A stretch of DNA of 64,000 nucleotides from Saccharicrinis sp. UBA6048 (GCA_002429115.1 DIYS01000001.1:1-64000), one strand, 5' to 3'. Counted from the first letter of the stretch, positions 9,801 through 19,392 are shown. Notes: generated from the letters alone by a model not told the origin. Translations and numbers: made by a program.

Positions 9801-10004
9801 GGAAGGACACATTTGTATGCCCCTGAAAAGAGATTTATGGAAATGATTATTCCAACGCCTCTTTTTAATATGATAGTGGTGTGGCTGGGAGTCTGTTTTT
9901 TCTATGTGACACTCTATTTCGACATTCTCAAAAAAGCAATCAGATACTTTGAGACCTTTAAGTTAAGACGACTCAATCGACGATTACAAAAAATAAGACC
10001 GTAA
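6885..10004 (+). CDS. TerB-like/FHA-like/ABC ATPase/ABC-2 permease fusion
   Basis: This 1039-residue single-chain half-transporter is laid out like eukaryotic ABCG proteins. Residues about 1-165 are helical and TerB-like. Residues 185-250 form a beta-rich FHA-like stretch (RNLYLNG, SPGAVIR). The ATPase follows, with Walker A GGSGTGKST (286-294), signature LSGGQRKR (392 onward), Walker B VLFVDEP (412 onward) and an H-loop in IINIHQPSS. After about residue 560 comes an ABC-2 type permease with a cluster of helices at 590-780, a long soluble insert at about 790-980, and a last helix near the C-terminus. It sits in the inner membrane. The substrate is unknown; lipid or polysaccharide export is possible. 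The gene is monocistronic, with a terminator at 10011. Confidence 0.9.
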   Translation: MSELFLDALMQIFALLTDQQEEQKTGDGQIEVKNFLLRNLNNEYTERALERYEFYLNDYHKDSYSEDQEVREKQTSHNINQITRICEELNQELELSEKYLLVTNMLNFIMRDRKVSEEEGIFTDLLAKHLKLDEKEYANLRTFVLDYPLEVEEKERLLLISGQQEKPDEDIKHIYNPKQQIFVWVLYIQETNLLFFRYSGSRNLYLNGHIIEQNKVVAFSPGAVIRTSRMPPVYYGRVAENFIARPDRARILYRAIDVSYKFNNNQTGVHPFSFTGRSGQLVAIMGGSGTGKSTLLNVLNGNLKYNSGSIRINGFDLHQESEVLTGVIGYVPQDDLLKEELTVFENLYFNARLCFSHFDKDEITQLVEKALHDFDLVEARDLVVGSPLNKILSGGQRKRLNIALELIREPSVLFVDEPTSGLSSMDSEKVMLLLKRQTLKGKLVIINIHQPSSDLYKLIDKLMLIDKGGRIIYNGNPMDAITYFKAKASHVNPEEKECYACGNVQTEQPLRIIEARMVNPYGKFIRQRKISPEEWYKHYIEEFENKFEWKSQKHNNKWEKLPDNLYNIPGRVQQFLIYFMRDTLSKIKDKQYMMINMLQAPILALILGFFTKFISGTADDPNAYVFAKNVNMPAYLFMSVVVALFLGLIISAEEIFKDRRLLKRESFLNLSRLSYLNSKIVVLFIISAIQTLSFVLIGNYILEIKGLTMSYWLILFSTACYANMIGLNISSGLNSVVAIYVLIPLILVPQLLFSGVIVNFDKLHQTISSELYVPRIGDMMTSRWSYEALAVNQYKNNKYESIFFDIDRQISTSAYNTNLLIPKLEDLNETCQYHLNHNNKEDLDDVSKLLILEVLKLADRKITHYPILSYMLSDNVLYDSTTYKNVNQFLQTELKQNKALYKEGKIKRDSLYESYISKLGSKDELLKFKDTYQNEALEEVVLNKRELQQMLVTRSAIVQKRHPIFQNPISNLGRTHLYAPEKRFMEMIIPTPLFNMIVVWLGVCFFYVTLYFDILKKAIRYFETFKLRRLNRRLQKIRP

Positions 10005-10010
10005 TGTATT

Positions 10011-10038
10011 AAGGCTATCAGCAGTTGATAGCCTTTTT
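10011..10038 (+). terminator. intrinsic terminator of the ABC fusion gene
   Basis: AAGGCTATCA and TGATAGCCTT pair around a five-base loop and run into TTTTT. The T run directly abuts the left end of MITE copy 1. Confidence 0.9.
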
Positions 10039-10302
10039 AACCCAAGTTCGACGTAAAATTAATAGCTCAGACCACTTGTAAATAATTGGTTTCAAGGAAT
10101 CTTTACGAAGGCATAGCGGGCTATGGTAAGTAAATATGACGAAGAAAACAGTTGTTTACATGTGGAAGTCTTACTTTTCCTTAAATAACTGATCTTCTGC
10201 TCTGAATTTTATCACCATAGATTACTATGCTTCAAAAATTAATATTGTATATCAGTCATTTAATAAAATCTGAGCTGTTTAATTTTAATCGAACTCGGGT
10301 TA
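10038..10302 (+). mobile_element. MITE-like element, copy 1
   Basis: The ends are imperfect inverted repeats: TAACCCAAGTTCGACGTAAA at the left and the complement of TAACCCGAGTTCGATTAAA at the right. The roughly 265-bp interior has no transposase ORF. The reverse complement of 26769-27036 has the same ends and the same internal words in the same order: ATAGCGGGCTAT, CGAAGAAAA, CTGATCTTCTGC and TTGTATATCAG. This fits a non-autonomous element moved by an IS transposase from elsewhere in the genome. No clear target-site duplication was seen. Confidence 0.75.
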
Positions 10303-10332
10303 TTAGTATTTCTTTTTTGACCTGAATTAAAA

Positions 10333-10340
10333 TACTTTTG
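10333..10340 (+). promoter_or_regulatory. -7 box upstream of rdgB
   Basis: TACTTTTG matches TAnnTTTG fully and lies 27 bases before the rdgB ATG. A TTTG lies upstream, but at 13 bases, shorter than the usual spacing. Confidence 0.5.
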
Positions 10341-10367
10341 TATCACAATCGTTAAATTAAAAAGGAA

Positions 10368-10952
10368 ATGATGGAATTGGTTTTTGCTACAAATAATCAA
10401 CACAAACTTGAAGAGATCCAACAAATGCTGGGAGATAAGTTTAAAATACTTAGCCTCTCGGATATTAATTGTTTTGATGAAATTCCTGAAACCGGTGATA
10501 CCCTTGAGGCCAATGCTCTGCAAAAATCGGAGTACATCTATAAAAAGTACAATAAAAATTGCTTTGCAGATGATACCGGCTTAGAAATAGCTGCCCTAAA
10601 TGGAGAGCCGGGTGTTTATTCGGCCCGCTATGCTGGTATTGAGAAAGATGCTGAGGCAAACATGAACAAAGTACTAAGCAATTTGACCGGAACATCTGAC
10701 AGGCAGGCATGCTTTCGAACTGTTGTTTCGCTAATTATTGATGGCAAAGAGTGGCAATTTGAAGGAAAAGTGGATGGTAGCATATTAACTGAAAAGTGTG
10801 GAATGGAGGGATTTGGCTATGATCCGATTTTTCAGCCTGACGGCTATAGTATTTCATTTGCTGAAATGGCTCTCTCTGAAAAAAACAAGATAAGTCACAG
10901 GGGAAGAGCAATCGTTAAACTGATTGAGTTTTTAAGCAATTATCATGATTAA
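10368..10952 (+). CDS. rdgB: XTP/dITP diphosphatase (HAM1/RdgB)
   Basis: This cytosolic house-cleaning enzyme hydrolyses non-canonical purine nucleoside triphosphates (ITP, XTP, dITP) to the monophosphate and pyrophosphate, keeping them out of DNA and RNA. The 194-residue length is normal. Visible motifs are the N-terminal [13 protein letters not shown], the catalytic [22 protein letters not shown], and the C-terminal GFGYDPIF and SHRGRA. The gene starts ATGATG after AAAAGGAA, one of the few Shine-Dalgarno-like sequences here. Its 3' end overlaps porZ by 8 bases, so the two are likely translated in a coupled way. Confidence 0.97.
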   Translation: MMELVFATNNQHKLEEIQQMLGDKFKILSLSDINCFDEIPETGDTLEANALQKSEYIYKKYNKNCFADDTGLEIAALNGEPGVYSARYAGIEKDAEANMNKVLSNLTGTSDRQACFRTVVSLIIDGKEWQFEGKVDGSILTEKCGMEGFGYDPIFQPDGYSISFAEMALSEKNKISHRGRAIVKLIEFLSNYHD

Positions 10953-13311
10953 GTTATTTTTTACAACACTATCTATTCTCGTATTTAGCAATTTTGTATC
11001 TGCTCAGGAATCGCTCTGGCGCGATCACTTCTCATACAGAAATTGTATCCATATCGCTGAAAGTGAAAATAAAATTGCAGCGGCTGCTGAAATGGGACTT
11101 GTCATATTTGATAAACTCAATCAGGAAATATCGACCATTAGCCGGGTTAATGGCTTAAACGATGTCGAAATTACGGCCTTGAATACCATTACAAATGATC
11201 GTTTTATTGTGGGTTATGCTACCGGCAATATAGATATTGTTGCAAAAAGTGAGATTATAAATATCCCAGACTTAAAACTCAAACAAATTCAAGGGGCCAA
11301 AGGTATCAATCACTTTCATATTGTTGACAACCTTGCCTATTGCAGCCTTGACTTTGCTGTTATGGTGATCGATCTGAATAAAAATGAAATACTAGAGACC
11401 TACTATCTAGGCGAAAATTCTGCGGCTCTTAAAGTATACGAATCCGTTGTTATGAACAACCATATATATGCTGCAACACAAAATGGTGTGTTTAAAGCCG
11501 ACTTAACAGATCCAAATATTGTTTACTCAGAAGGATGGAATAAAATTACGCCAAACAACACGCCATACCTTGCCGTTGGTAAATCAGACAATGATATTGT
11601 AACTGTTAAAGTACAAAACGGTAATTATACTGCGTATTATGGAGATGATAGTAACTGGACTGAATTTCATAGTGGATCAAACTTCAGAAGCCTGAATATC
11701 AATGGTGCACACCTTGTTATTTCTCAAAATAACAAGATCACTGATTTTAACGACAGTTATACGTCTCAAAAAACCATTTCTGAATACGACTTTAATGGTT
11801 CCGCAGATAACAGTATTGCATTACAATCCGCTCTTTATTCAGTTTATGAAGAAGATTATTTCATAGCAGATCAGAATAATGGCTTGGTCGTTCATAATCA
11901 TAATGGCAGCAATTCATTTATAGCGAATGGCCCCTATTCGAATAGCAGCTTTAGTATACTTGCGACAACGCAAGGCGTATATTCAGTGGCAGGAGGAATA
12001 ACAACGGATTACAATAATCTTGGCAAAAGAATAGAATACTCATACTTTGATAATAATTCATGGGGTTCATATAGAAGCTCCAAACCTGGTAATGGCTCCA
12101 ACAGCCGTGATCTAATACGTCTTTGCCCAAGTTCAACGAGTGACCCAAAAGTTTATATGAGCAGCTGGGGTGGTGGAATTTATGAGACTCAAGGTATCGA
12201 CTCATTAAAACATTATGGAGAAATAGATGGCGGCCTGCAAGATATTTATCCTGATGACGGCAGGATGTATGTTCGTGTAGGTGGTATAGCAAGTGATAAA
12301 AAGGGTAATATATGGATGTCTAATTCAGAGGTTAATGCAGGTGTCGTTGTTAAATCTGGAAATAACTGGCACCAGTTTGATTACGAAACTACAAATGACT
12401 TACATAGTACCGGACAATTCTTATTAGCCACTAATAACTATCTGTGGATACCAATACCAATGGGCTTTACAGGGGGGAAGCAAGGATTAATGGTTGTCGA
12501 TACAAAAGGCAACTTGAATCAAGAGGAACACGAATTTAAAAGTGCCATTCTTCCTTCTGGTAATGATCCACGTAATAAAGGTCAACTCAGACTTTGGGAT
12601 GAAAATGGTGCAGAAATTACAAAGAGTATTTTCTGTTTAGCTGAAGATCAGAGTGGTTATATTTGGCTGGGAACAGATAAAGGTGTACTGGTTTATTATC
12701 GTCCATGGGCCATTTTTAGTGAAGACAAACCAAGTGTTAGCCGAATAAAAGTTCCACGTAACGATGGTAGTAATCTTGCGGATTACCTTTTGGAAAACGA
12801 AAGGGTAACAACCATTATAGTCGATGGAGCAAATCGGAAATGGATCGGTACAGAAGGATCAGGTTTATACTTAGTATCTGATGATGGATTAAAAACATAC
12901 AATACTTTCAATACCGATAATTCACCATTGCCTTCAAACTACATTACCAGCGTTGCAATAGCTCCACAGTCTGGGGAAGTATTTATAAGTACTGACAAAG
13001 GAATCATTTCCTACAAAGGTAAAGCAACATCAGGTAAGTCAGGTTTTAATAAAGTATACGCTTATCCAAATCCTGTGCGTGAAGATTTTGATGGAGATAT
13101 AACCATCACAGGTTTAATGACGGATAGCCATGTTAAGATTACAACCGTCAGTGGTAAATTAGTTTATGAAACCAGATCATTAGGTGGTAAAGCCTATTGG
13201 AACGGTCGAAATTATAACGGTGAAAAAGTAAAAACCGGGGTTTATCTTGTATATGTGAGTGCAGAAGAAGGACAACAATCAGCCATAACAAAGATTCTTG
13301 TGGTTAGATAG
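10945..13311 (+). CDS. porZ: PorZ-like type IX secretion beta-propeller protein
   Basis: This 788-residue protein has a signal peptide ([21 protein letters not shown]). It then has two-component-regulator-type beta-propeller blades such as [25 protein letters not shown] and [14 protein letters not shown]. The last 80 residues are a T9SS type A sorting domain ([30 protein letters not shown]). This layout matches PorZ, part of the cell-surface attachment complex that transfers type IX cargo to anionic lipopolysaccharide. It overlaps rdgB, forming a two-gene operon; a separate promoter lies after it. PorZ identity is likely but was not checked by alignment. Confidence 0.85.
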   Translation: MIKLFFTTLSILVFSNFVSAQESLWRDHFSYRNCIHIAESENKIAAAAEMGLVIFDKLNQEISTISRVNGLNDVEITALNTITNDRFIVGYATGNIDIVAKSEIINIPDLKLKQIQGAKGINHFHIVDNLAYCSLDFAVMVIDLNKNEILETYYLGENSAALKVYESVVMNNHIYAATQNGVFKADLTDPNIVYSEGWNKITPNNTPYLAVGKSDNDIVTVKVQNGNYTAYYGDDSNWTEFHSGSNFRSLNINGAHLVISQNNKITDFNDSYTSQKTISEYDFNGSADNSIALQSALYSVYEEDYFIADQNNGLVVHNHNGSNSFIANGPYSNSSFSILATTQGVYSVAGGITTDYNNLGKRIEYSYFDNNSWGSYRSSKPGNGSNSRDLIRLCPSSTSDPKVYMSSWGGGIYETQGIDSLKHYGEIDGGLQDIYPDDGRMYVRVGGIASDKKGNIWMSNSEVNAGVVVKSGNNWHQFDYETTNDLHSTGQFLLATNNYLWIPIPMGFTGGKQGLMVVDTKGNLNQEEHEFKSAILPSGNDPRNKGQLRLWDENGAEITKSIFCLAEDQSGYIWLGTDKGVLVYYRPWAIFSEDKPSVSRIKVPRNDGSNLADYLLENERVTTIIVDGANRKWIGTEGSGLYLVSDDGLKTYNTFNTDNSPLPSNYITSVAIAPQSGEVFISTDKGIISYKGKATSGKSGFNKVYAYPNPVREDFDGDITITGLMTDSHVKITTVSGKLVYETRSLGGKAYWNGRNYNGEKVKTGVYLVYVSAEEGQQSAITKILVVR

Positions 13312-13322
13312 TTTATTAATAA

Positions 13323-13354
13323 TTTGTCTCTTTACTCCTACCTAAGTAGTTTTG
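13323..13354 (+). promoter_or_regulatory. complete Bacteroidota promoter
   Basis: TTTG at 13323-13326, a 20-base spacer, and TAGTTTTG at 13347-13354 match the -33/-7 consensus perfectly in sequence and spacing. Transcription would start near 13358, about 50 bases before the next ATG. Confidence 0.75.
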
Positions 13355-13410
13355 TAAGTAATTATATACATCCACTTTTATTTTAATCAAACCTAACAGG
13401 TTAAGGACAG

Positions 13411-16155
13411 ATGAGGAAAATTTGGGTTCTTGTTACTGTAGTTGTAAGTATTCTCTTACTAACTTTTACACTATTTCAAATAAGTCGCATTAGAAGCTAT
13501 GATAATGGAAATACGTTTAAACATATTCCTGCTGGTGCTGCCATTATTATAAAAGCGAAGAATATCGAATACCTTCAGGATGGCTTATTAACTAATATTA
13601 AGTATAACTCTGAGCTCAAAAACTCTGCAATAATTGCAAATGCCCTATCACCACTTTCCGAACTGGATTCGATTAAATGGATAGAAAACAATGCATTTGA
13701 AGATTTCAAAGATTACCCTTTATACATTTCTTTTCATGCACAAGGAAAACAAAACGTAAAGCTCCTCTATCTGATTGAGTTACCTAACAAACGTGAAGAA
13801 GCAAAACTCAAGGGACTAGTCGAGAAACTTAACAATGCGGGCTATACGATATCAAGCCGTAAGTATAATTCAAGAACGATCTATCAGGTATCCAATAATA
13901 GAGACTCCTGGTACATACATATTGATGAAGGCATTGCTTTAGCCAGCACCTCACACTTGCTAATTGAGGCAACTATTCGTCAACAACAGGATGACTCTGA
14001 CTGGACAAAGGACAAGTCGTTTCAAAAGGTTTCAAAAACCATCGGAGCAGGATCGCACCTGAATTTATTTGTTGACTTCAATCATTTGGATAATGTGTTG
14101 AAACCTATTTGTGGTAAAGACTCATATAGCAAGCTCAAAAAACTTTCAGAACAAAGTAACTGGGCTGAATTTGATGTTGAGATTAACTCTGATGATGTCT
14201 TAATGAACGGCTTTATCAGCGGCAATGATCAAGGCATTTACAGTTGTCTGTTAACTAATGCACAACCGCAACGCATTAACATTTCAGATGTACTACCAAC
14301 AAATACAAGAGCTTACATTAGTTTATCACTTGATAATGGCGATATTCTCAATAACAAGCTTCAAAAGTATTTCAACTCACACGAAGAGCTGGACTATAAC
14401 TCAATTGTTCAGAAGATTGAAAAGCGTTATAAATTCAACTTTACTGCGGATTTTTTTAAAGTCACCACTGGTAAAATTGCATTAGCTTATTCTGATTACA
14501 ACCACTTGCAACCTGATGCCAATGGTTTATTAATCGTTAAGCTCAAAAGTAGTTCCAGAGGAAAGGAAACCATCCTGCAGATGCTTCAAAAAATGTATGC
14601 TAATAACGGTGGAGTAAGCGCAATTAAAACCTTTCATCCGGATGATGAGCTTAGTTTCAAAATTTATAAAGGATTTACAGATGATGTGCTAAAACACACC
14701 TTTGGTGAATTTCTACCTAAGGTACCTCAAAAGTATATCGCTTTTTACGAAGACAACCTTATTTGCGCTGATGCGCCTTCACTTATCGAACAGTTTATTT
14801 ACAACAATATTTTAAGCCGAACACTTGGCAATAGTAAGGCTCACCAGGCATTTCTTTCAAATTTCTCGAGCCATGAGAATATGTTTGTTTTTTGTGAAAC
14901 AGGACATTTTAATTCACTTCTGGCCGATACATTTGAACCATTATTTGCAGATCTAAATGAAAATCAAAAAGAAGCTTTAAATAACTTTTATGCCATTGGT
15001 TCACAATATAGCGGAACCGGTAATATGATCTACTCAACAAGTTATCTGAAGTATTTACCTTCGCGTGAATCCGAACCTCGAACTGTATGGCAAAGTTTAC
15101 TGGATACGACTGTATATACCAAACCTGTATTAGTAAAAAATCATTACACAAAGGAACGGGAAGTTATTGTTCAAGATGAAGCGAATAATCTCTACCTGCT
15201 AAGCAATAGCGGCCGAATACAATGGAAAAAGCCTCTGGATAGTAAGATAATGAGTGAGGTGATCCAGATTGATTATTACCGAAATAATAAATTGCAATAT
15301 CTATTCAATACGAAGAATTCCATTTATTTACTCGATCGAAATGGGAATCATGTTGCGAATTACCCGGTAAGATTGCCATCTCCTGCAACAAATGGAATCG
15401 CCGTATTTGATTACGACAATAACCGTAAGTACCGAATTTTCATCGCCTGTGCTAACCAAAAAATCTACTTGTATAATAATAAAGGAAATATTGTATCAGG
15501 CTGGAAATTCGACAAGACTGAAGGCAAAGTAGAGCAAGCTATTCAGCATTTCAGATCCAATAACAAAGACTATATTGCCTTTGCCGATGATAAACGCAAT
15601 TACATATGCGATCGTAAAGGAAAAATTAGGGTTAAACTTCAACAATCATTTACTCGAAATCCTCAATCAGCTTACTATTTGGTCAATAAAAATACTTCTA
15701 ATGACTGCATAGTCACCTCCGATATTAAAGGAAATATCAAGAAGATCAAGTTGGCCGATGGAAGCGTTAAAACCCAGGAAATTGATGCTGTTGAAGAATA
15801 TCACAGACTTGAAGTATTTGATATTAATAATCGACCTCACTATATGTTCAGCACCAAAGACAAAGTGATTTGTTATGACATGAATGGCAAGGATCTTTTC
15901 GATAAAGAGTTTGATAAGGAAATTAACCTGAAAGTTGATCGCTATCAATTCTCCTCAAATAACATTAAATTTGGTATCAATGAGCCTAAAAGCGGCAATA
16001 TTTACCTGCTGAACAGCAATGGAAAAACCTATAAAGGATTTCCATTAAAAGGCTATTCAAGGTTTAGTATAGGCTTCCTTAAATCAGGATCCACACGGTT
16101 TAATTTAATTGTGGGAGGCTCAGAGAACTATATTTACAACTACCAGGTTGATTAG
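13411..16155 (+). CDS. membrane-anchored DUF3352-like protein with C-terminal propeller
   Basis: This 914-residue protein starts with a single transmembrane anchor (residues about 4-24), so it probably projects into the periplasm. Residues about 35-560 are a mixed alpha/beta region with patterns seen in DUF3352-type proteins (AAIIIKAKNIEYLQDGLL, IALASTSHLLIEA). Residues about 590-914 have repeated short blades (ANNLYLLSNSGRIQWKKPL, NSIYLLDRNGNHVANYPV, QKIYLYNNKGNIVSGW, GNIYLLNSNGKTYKGFPL) typical of a PQQ/VCBS-like beta-propeller. It has its own promoter and is followed 15 bases later by an oxidoreductase gene. The function is unknown; a cell-envelope role is inferred from topology. Confidence 0.75.
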   Translation: MRKIWVLVTVVVSILLLTFTLFQISRIRSYDNGNTFKHIPAGAAIIIKAKNIEYLQDGLLTNIKYNSELKNSAIIANALSPLSELDSIKWIENNAFEDFKDYPLYISFHAQGKQNVKLLYLIELPNKREEAKLKGLVEKLNNAGYTISSRKYNSRTIYQVSNNRDSWYIHIDEGIALASTSHLLIEATIRQQQDDSDWTKDKSFQKVSKTIGAGSHLNLFVDFNHLDNVLKPICGKDSYSKLKKLSEQSNWAEFDVEINSDDVLMNGFISGNDQGIYSCLLTNAQPQRINISDVLPTNTRAYISLSLDNGDILNNKLQKYFNSHEELDYNSIVQKIEKRYKFNFTADFFKVTTGKIALAYSDYNHLQPDANGLLIVKLKSSSRGKETILQMLQKMYANNGGVSAIKTFHPDDELSFKIYKGFTDDVLKHTFGEFLPKVPQKYIAFYEDNLICADAPSLIEQFIYNNILSRTLGNSKAHQAFLSNFSSHENMFVFCETGHFNSLLADTFEPLFADLNENQKEALNNFYAIGSQYSGTGNMIYSTSYLKYLPSRESEPRTVWQSLLDTTVYTKPVLVKNHYTKEREVIVQDEANNLYLLSNSGRIQWKKPLDSKIMSEVIQIDYYRNNKLQYLFNTKNSIYLLDRNGNHVANYPVRLPSPATNGIAVFDYDNNRKYRIFIACANQKIYLYNNKGNIVSGWKFDKTEGKVEQAIQHFRSNNKDYIAFADDKRNYICDRKGKIRVKLQQSFTRNPQSAYYLVNKNTSNDCIVTSDIKGNIKKIKLADGSVKTQEIDAVEEYHRLEVFDINNRPHYMFSTKDKVICYDMNGKDLFDKEFDKEINLKVDRYQFSSNNIKFGINEPKSGNIYLLNSNGKTYKGFPLKGYSRFSIGFLKSGSTRFNLIVGGSENYIYNYQVD

Positions 16156-16170
16156 AAAAATCAGAACCAT

Positions 16171-17160
16171 ATGAAGACATTGCGATTAGGTATATTAGGA
16201 GTTTCAAACCACTTCATAAAACGTATCGTTTTACCGGCTAGTGAAACAAGTTGCATTCAATTGGCTGCCATCGCCTCAAGGTCTGAAAGTAAAGCGATTG
16301 AAGCAGCCAAAGAATTTGGAATTGATCAGGCATATGGTTCATACGAAGAATTGCTTCGCTCTGATCAGGTTGATGCTGTATACATACCGCTTCCTAATCA
16401 CTTACATACTGAGTGGATTAAAAAAGCAGCGGATGCAGGCAAGCATATTTTGTGCGAAAAACCAATGTGCATGCATGCGGATGAAGTGATTGATGTTGTT
16501 GAATACTGTCAAAAGAAAGATGTGTACTTAATGGAAGCATTTATGTACAAACACCATCCGCAATGGCAAAAAGCACGTGATGTTATTCGCACGAATAACA
16601 TTGGCAAAATTCGCTACATAAGCACTTCATTTTCATATAATAATCCTGCACCTTCTAACATCCGTAATATTAAAGAATACGGTGGTGGAGGATTGCGAGA
16701 TATTGGTTGTTATGCCATCTCTGTTCCGCGCTTTTTATTGGGCCGGGAACCTAAGCGGGTTATCAGCCTCTTAAACGAACACAAAGAGTTTGGTACAGAT
16801 GAGCTAAGTTCTGCTATTCTTGATTTTGGAGATACCCAGGCAACATTTACTGTGTCAACAGGGGCCAGTGCCTTTCAAAAGGTGGATATTATTGGAACAG
16901 CCGGCCGGGTTACTGTTGATTTACCTTTCAATACATATGCGGATACAGACGCCAAATTAATTGTTGACTCAGCCATTGGTCATCGCGAAATACTCATACC
17001 ACCAATAGATCAGTATGGTCAAATGCTGGAAGATTTTGCCAACATGATCCACAATAAAACAGATATCTCTGCTGAAGAAGATGATGCGATTAACAATCAG
17101 CGAGTGATTGATGCCATCTTTAAGTCCTCAGTATCTGAGAAATGGGAGAACATTGATTAA
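16171..17160 (+). CDS. Gfo/Idh/MocA family NAD(P)-dependent oxidoreductase
   Basis: This 329-residue enzyme has an N-terminal Rossmann fold (LRLGILGVSNHF), the family motif HILCEKPMC (about residues 90-98), and a C-terminal alpha/beta domain with GGGGLRDIGCYAIS. The family oxidises or epimerises sugars, inositols and related polyols. The gene starts 15 bases after the propeller-protein stop and so may be co-transcribed with it. The substrate is not predictable. Confidence 0.92.
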   Translation: MKTLRLGILGVSNHFIKRIVLPASETSCIQLAAIASRSESKAIEAAKEFGIDQAYGSYEELLRSDQVDAVYIPLPNHLHTEWIKKAADAGKHILCEKPMCMHADEVIDVVEYCQKKDVYLMEAFMYKHHPQWQKARDVIRTNNIGKIRYISTSFSYNNPAPSNIRNIKEYGGGGLRDIGCYAISVPRFLLGREPKRVISLLNEHKEFGTDELSSAILDFGDTQATFTVSTGASAFQKVDIIGTAGRVTVDLPFNTYADTDAKLIVDSAIGHREILIPPIDQYGQMLEDFANMIHNKTDISAEEDDAINNQRVIDAIFKSSVSEKWENID

Positions 17161-17220
17161 CATTTTTTAAACAACTTTGGCATGATTAATGCGTAACACC
17201 CAGCTAGTTAATACGGTGTT

Positions 17221-17778
17221 ATGGGAAAAAGAATGAATATTAATGTACTGGAGTTAACCAGTCGCAGTCAGTTTATACCAGCTAAAGGGTTTGAAAAAAA
17301 TATTGAATTATTAAAAATCAAGCGAAGCAGTGCTTATAATTATAACATTCCAGCCACAAACGATCCTAAAACAGACTGGTGGGAAAACCTCGCATGGAAT
17401 AAAGATGTGCTGACTAAGTTTTTGGCCTACCCTGAAGTCCACTTTTTTGTTGCTTTGTATCAGGGTGAGGTCATTGGTTCATTTGATATTTTAATTCTTC
17501 CAGACCGACAGGTTGAGATTAAGAATTTTGGTTTTACAAACGATTATGTCGATTTTGAAGTCAGAGCCATGTTCTTATCTAAAGTAGTTGATTATTGCTT
17601 CCAATTTGATCCGAAGCGTATCTTTTTTATGGCTTCTGAATTTGATCAATTATCAGCCATCTCAAATTACCTATCACAAGGATTTACGTTATCCTCTGAT
17701 CTTAAATCAAAAGAAAGTGATCAAATCATGCAGGAAAAAAGCATTCTAAAATCCAACTTCCTGATCAACCTTAATTAA
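17221..17778 (+). CDS. GNAT-like acetyltransferase, tentative
   Basis: This cytosolic protein has 185 residues. The central part (EVHFFVALYQGEVIGSFDIL) followed by a helix and RIFFMASEFDQLSAISNYLSQGF looks like the strand-turn-strand and late helix of a GNAT N-acetyltransferase, but the acetyl-CoA loop (Q/RxxGxG/A) is not clear, so it may be a degenerate or distant member. An alternative start is the ATG at 17233 (MNINVLELT). It follows the oxidoreductase gene by 60 bases. Confidence 0.6.
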   Translation: MGKRMNINVLELTSRSQFIPAKGFEKNIELLKIKRSSAYNYNIPATNDPKTDWWENLAWNKDVLTKFLAYPEVHFFVALYQGEVIGSFDILILPDRQVEIKNFGFTNDYVDFEVRAMFLSKVVDYCFQFDPKRIFFMASEFDQLSAISNYLSQGFTLSSDLKSKESDQIMQEKSILKSNFLINLN

Positions 17779-17978
17779 GTTGATAGCTCCATATCACATT
17801 CTTATTTATCATTGATATTCTGAAGATTACAATCAATAACTTCCTACCTTGACTCTTGCTTAATTGAATATATTTTTATTACGTACCTTTCGTGTTTAAA
17901 AAATTTATGACTGCTTTTATGGAATATCTATTTCTATAGCATCCTAGTAGCAAACAATTAATTTTAAAACACAATATT

Positions 17979-18695
17979 ATGAAACGTACAACCTACATCA
18001 GCCTGATTTTATTAGTAATAGCTTCAAACCTGTTTGCACAAAATAATCAACGAATAAAAGTTGAGGGCATCGCTCACATGAAGTCAGTTCCTGAAGAAAT
18101 AATTGTTTCCATGGATTTAACAATTAAAGATAGTTTGTACCAGGACTGTTTTAATAAATCCATGAAGGCCTTAAGTGCTCTTAAAAAGAATTTTAAACGT
18201 AATGGCATCGATCCTTCTTTAATTGTTTCCAAAAATATTGCAGTAAACGAGTCATATGAATGGCGAAATAATAAGCGTATTAAAACCGGCTATACGTCAA
18301 GCATCGCTTTGGAAATAAAAAATACCTTCACACAAAAATATTCGGAAGCTTTACTGACGAGTCTTGATGAAAACAATCAGGAGTTAAACTACCGGATTAG
18401 CTTTGCCTTTAGTGAAAATCAAAAGACCGAATTACGAGCAAAAGCAATTGAGTTGGCAGTTATAGATGCAAAGCAAAAAGCTGAATCAATTGCCAAAGCT
18501 GCTGGCATTGAGCTAAAAGGAATAAGCTTTATTAATTACGAATCGACAACGGGATACGACAAGCCGGTTTTCCTTGCAAGAACTATGGAGGAAGCTTATA
18601 TGCCGGTCTCTAAGAGTAGTAATTTTGCAGGTGTCAATCTAAATCCAAAAGAGCAGCAGATTCAAAAGTCAATCGTCATTGAATGGGCTTTCTAA
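17979..18695 (+). CDS. SIMPL domain-containing protein
   Basis: This 238-residue protein has a signal peptide (MKRTTYISLILLVIASNLFAQ) and a SIMPL (DUF541) domain. The pattern is IKVEGIAHMKSVPEEIIVSM at the start, YSEALLTSLDE in the middle, ELAVIDAKQKAESIAKAAGI as the long helix, and a final strand IQKSIVIEWAF. It is periplasmic or outer-membrane associated. SIMPL proteins are widespread in Bacteroidota, and their role is poorly defined (stress or envelope functions have been proposed). The gene is monocistronic. Confidence 0.88.
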   Translation: MKRTTYISLILLVIASNLFAQNNQRIKVEGIAHMKSVPEEIIVSMDLTIKDSLYQDCFNKSMKALSALKKNFKRNGIDPSLIVSKNIAVNESYEWRNNKRIKTGYTSSIALEIKNTFTQKYSEALLTSLDENNQELNYRISFAFSENQKTELRAKAIELAVIDAKQKAESIAKAAGIELKGISFINYESTTGYDKPVFLARTMEEAYMPVSKSSNFAGVNLNPKEQQIQKSIVIEWAF

Positions 18696-18810
18696 TACCG
18701 AATTAGTGTTTAATTTACTCACTAATCTCACTTCGTTTATTATTGATTATTAAACATCTATCGGCATTATACCGGCAAATATATTTGTTATAAAATGGTA
18801 TAAAAACAAA

Positions 18811-18838
18811 TAGCGGTAACTCAATAGAATTACCGCTA
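18811..18838 (-). terminator. terminator of the Cys-rich lipoprotein gene
   Basis: TAGCGGTAA and TTACCGCTA form a perfect nine-base stem. On the minus strand it is followed by TTTGTTTTT, so it mainly serves the minus-strand gene, though it lies between convergent genes. Confidence 0.8.
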
Positions 18839-18867
18839 TACTTATTCTTTAAGAATGAGACTATATC

Positions 18868-19161
18868 TTAGGCCTCTTTCTTCTCCTCACTTTCTTCAAC
18901 AACTTCTTCTTTAGCTACTTCAGTTGCTGTACTGTCTTTCTCACAACAAGCTTTCTTTTCAGCTCCTTCTTTGTCACAACACTTAGTATCGCAGCTATCT
19001 TTTTTGCAACACTCAGTTTCGGCAGTTGCTTCAGCTGGCGTTTCAACGGCGACTTCTACAGCAGGTGTTTCCTTAGTTGTTTCTGTGTTAGCATTTGATT
19101 TCATACCACATGATGAGGCTACCAAGGCAACAACGGCCATTACAAATAGAATTCTTTTCAT
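18868..19161 (-). CDS. small Cys-rich acidic lipoprotein
   Basis: This 97-residue protein has a signal peptide ending in a lipobox (VALVASSC). The mature chain is a Thr/Glu/Ala-rich linker, then a block of cysteine pairs (ECCKKDSC, DTKCCDKEG, ACCEKDS), then an acidic tail. Eight cysteines within about 25 residues, mixed with Lys and Asp, resemble metal-binding peptides, so periplasmic metal or redox binding is plausible but unproven. The low-complexity linker suggests an extended surface or periplasmic tether. The gene is transcribed alone, with a terminator at 18811. Confidence 0.75.
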   Translation of the reverse strand: MKRILFVMAVVALVASSCGMKSNANTETTKETPAVEVAVETPAEATAETECCKKDSCDTKCCDKEGAEKKACCEKDSTATEVAKEEVVEESEEKKEA

Positions 19162-19392
19162 TTTAATTTAGTTTGAGTTAATAAAAATAATGTATGTGAA
19201 TGTAGTTAAACAAACTCCTAAATAATGGTGGCTCACTAAAGTACGTATTTAACTCTAAAGAGTTACGAAAAACATCTTATTTAATTTTCTATCAAGGTAT
19301 TGCTTACTGATAACGCCCAATGGATACAGCGCAAAACATATTTGAAAATTGATATTACCAGCGAAAGTCCGGCAATCAATTTATGTTTTTCT

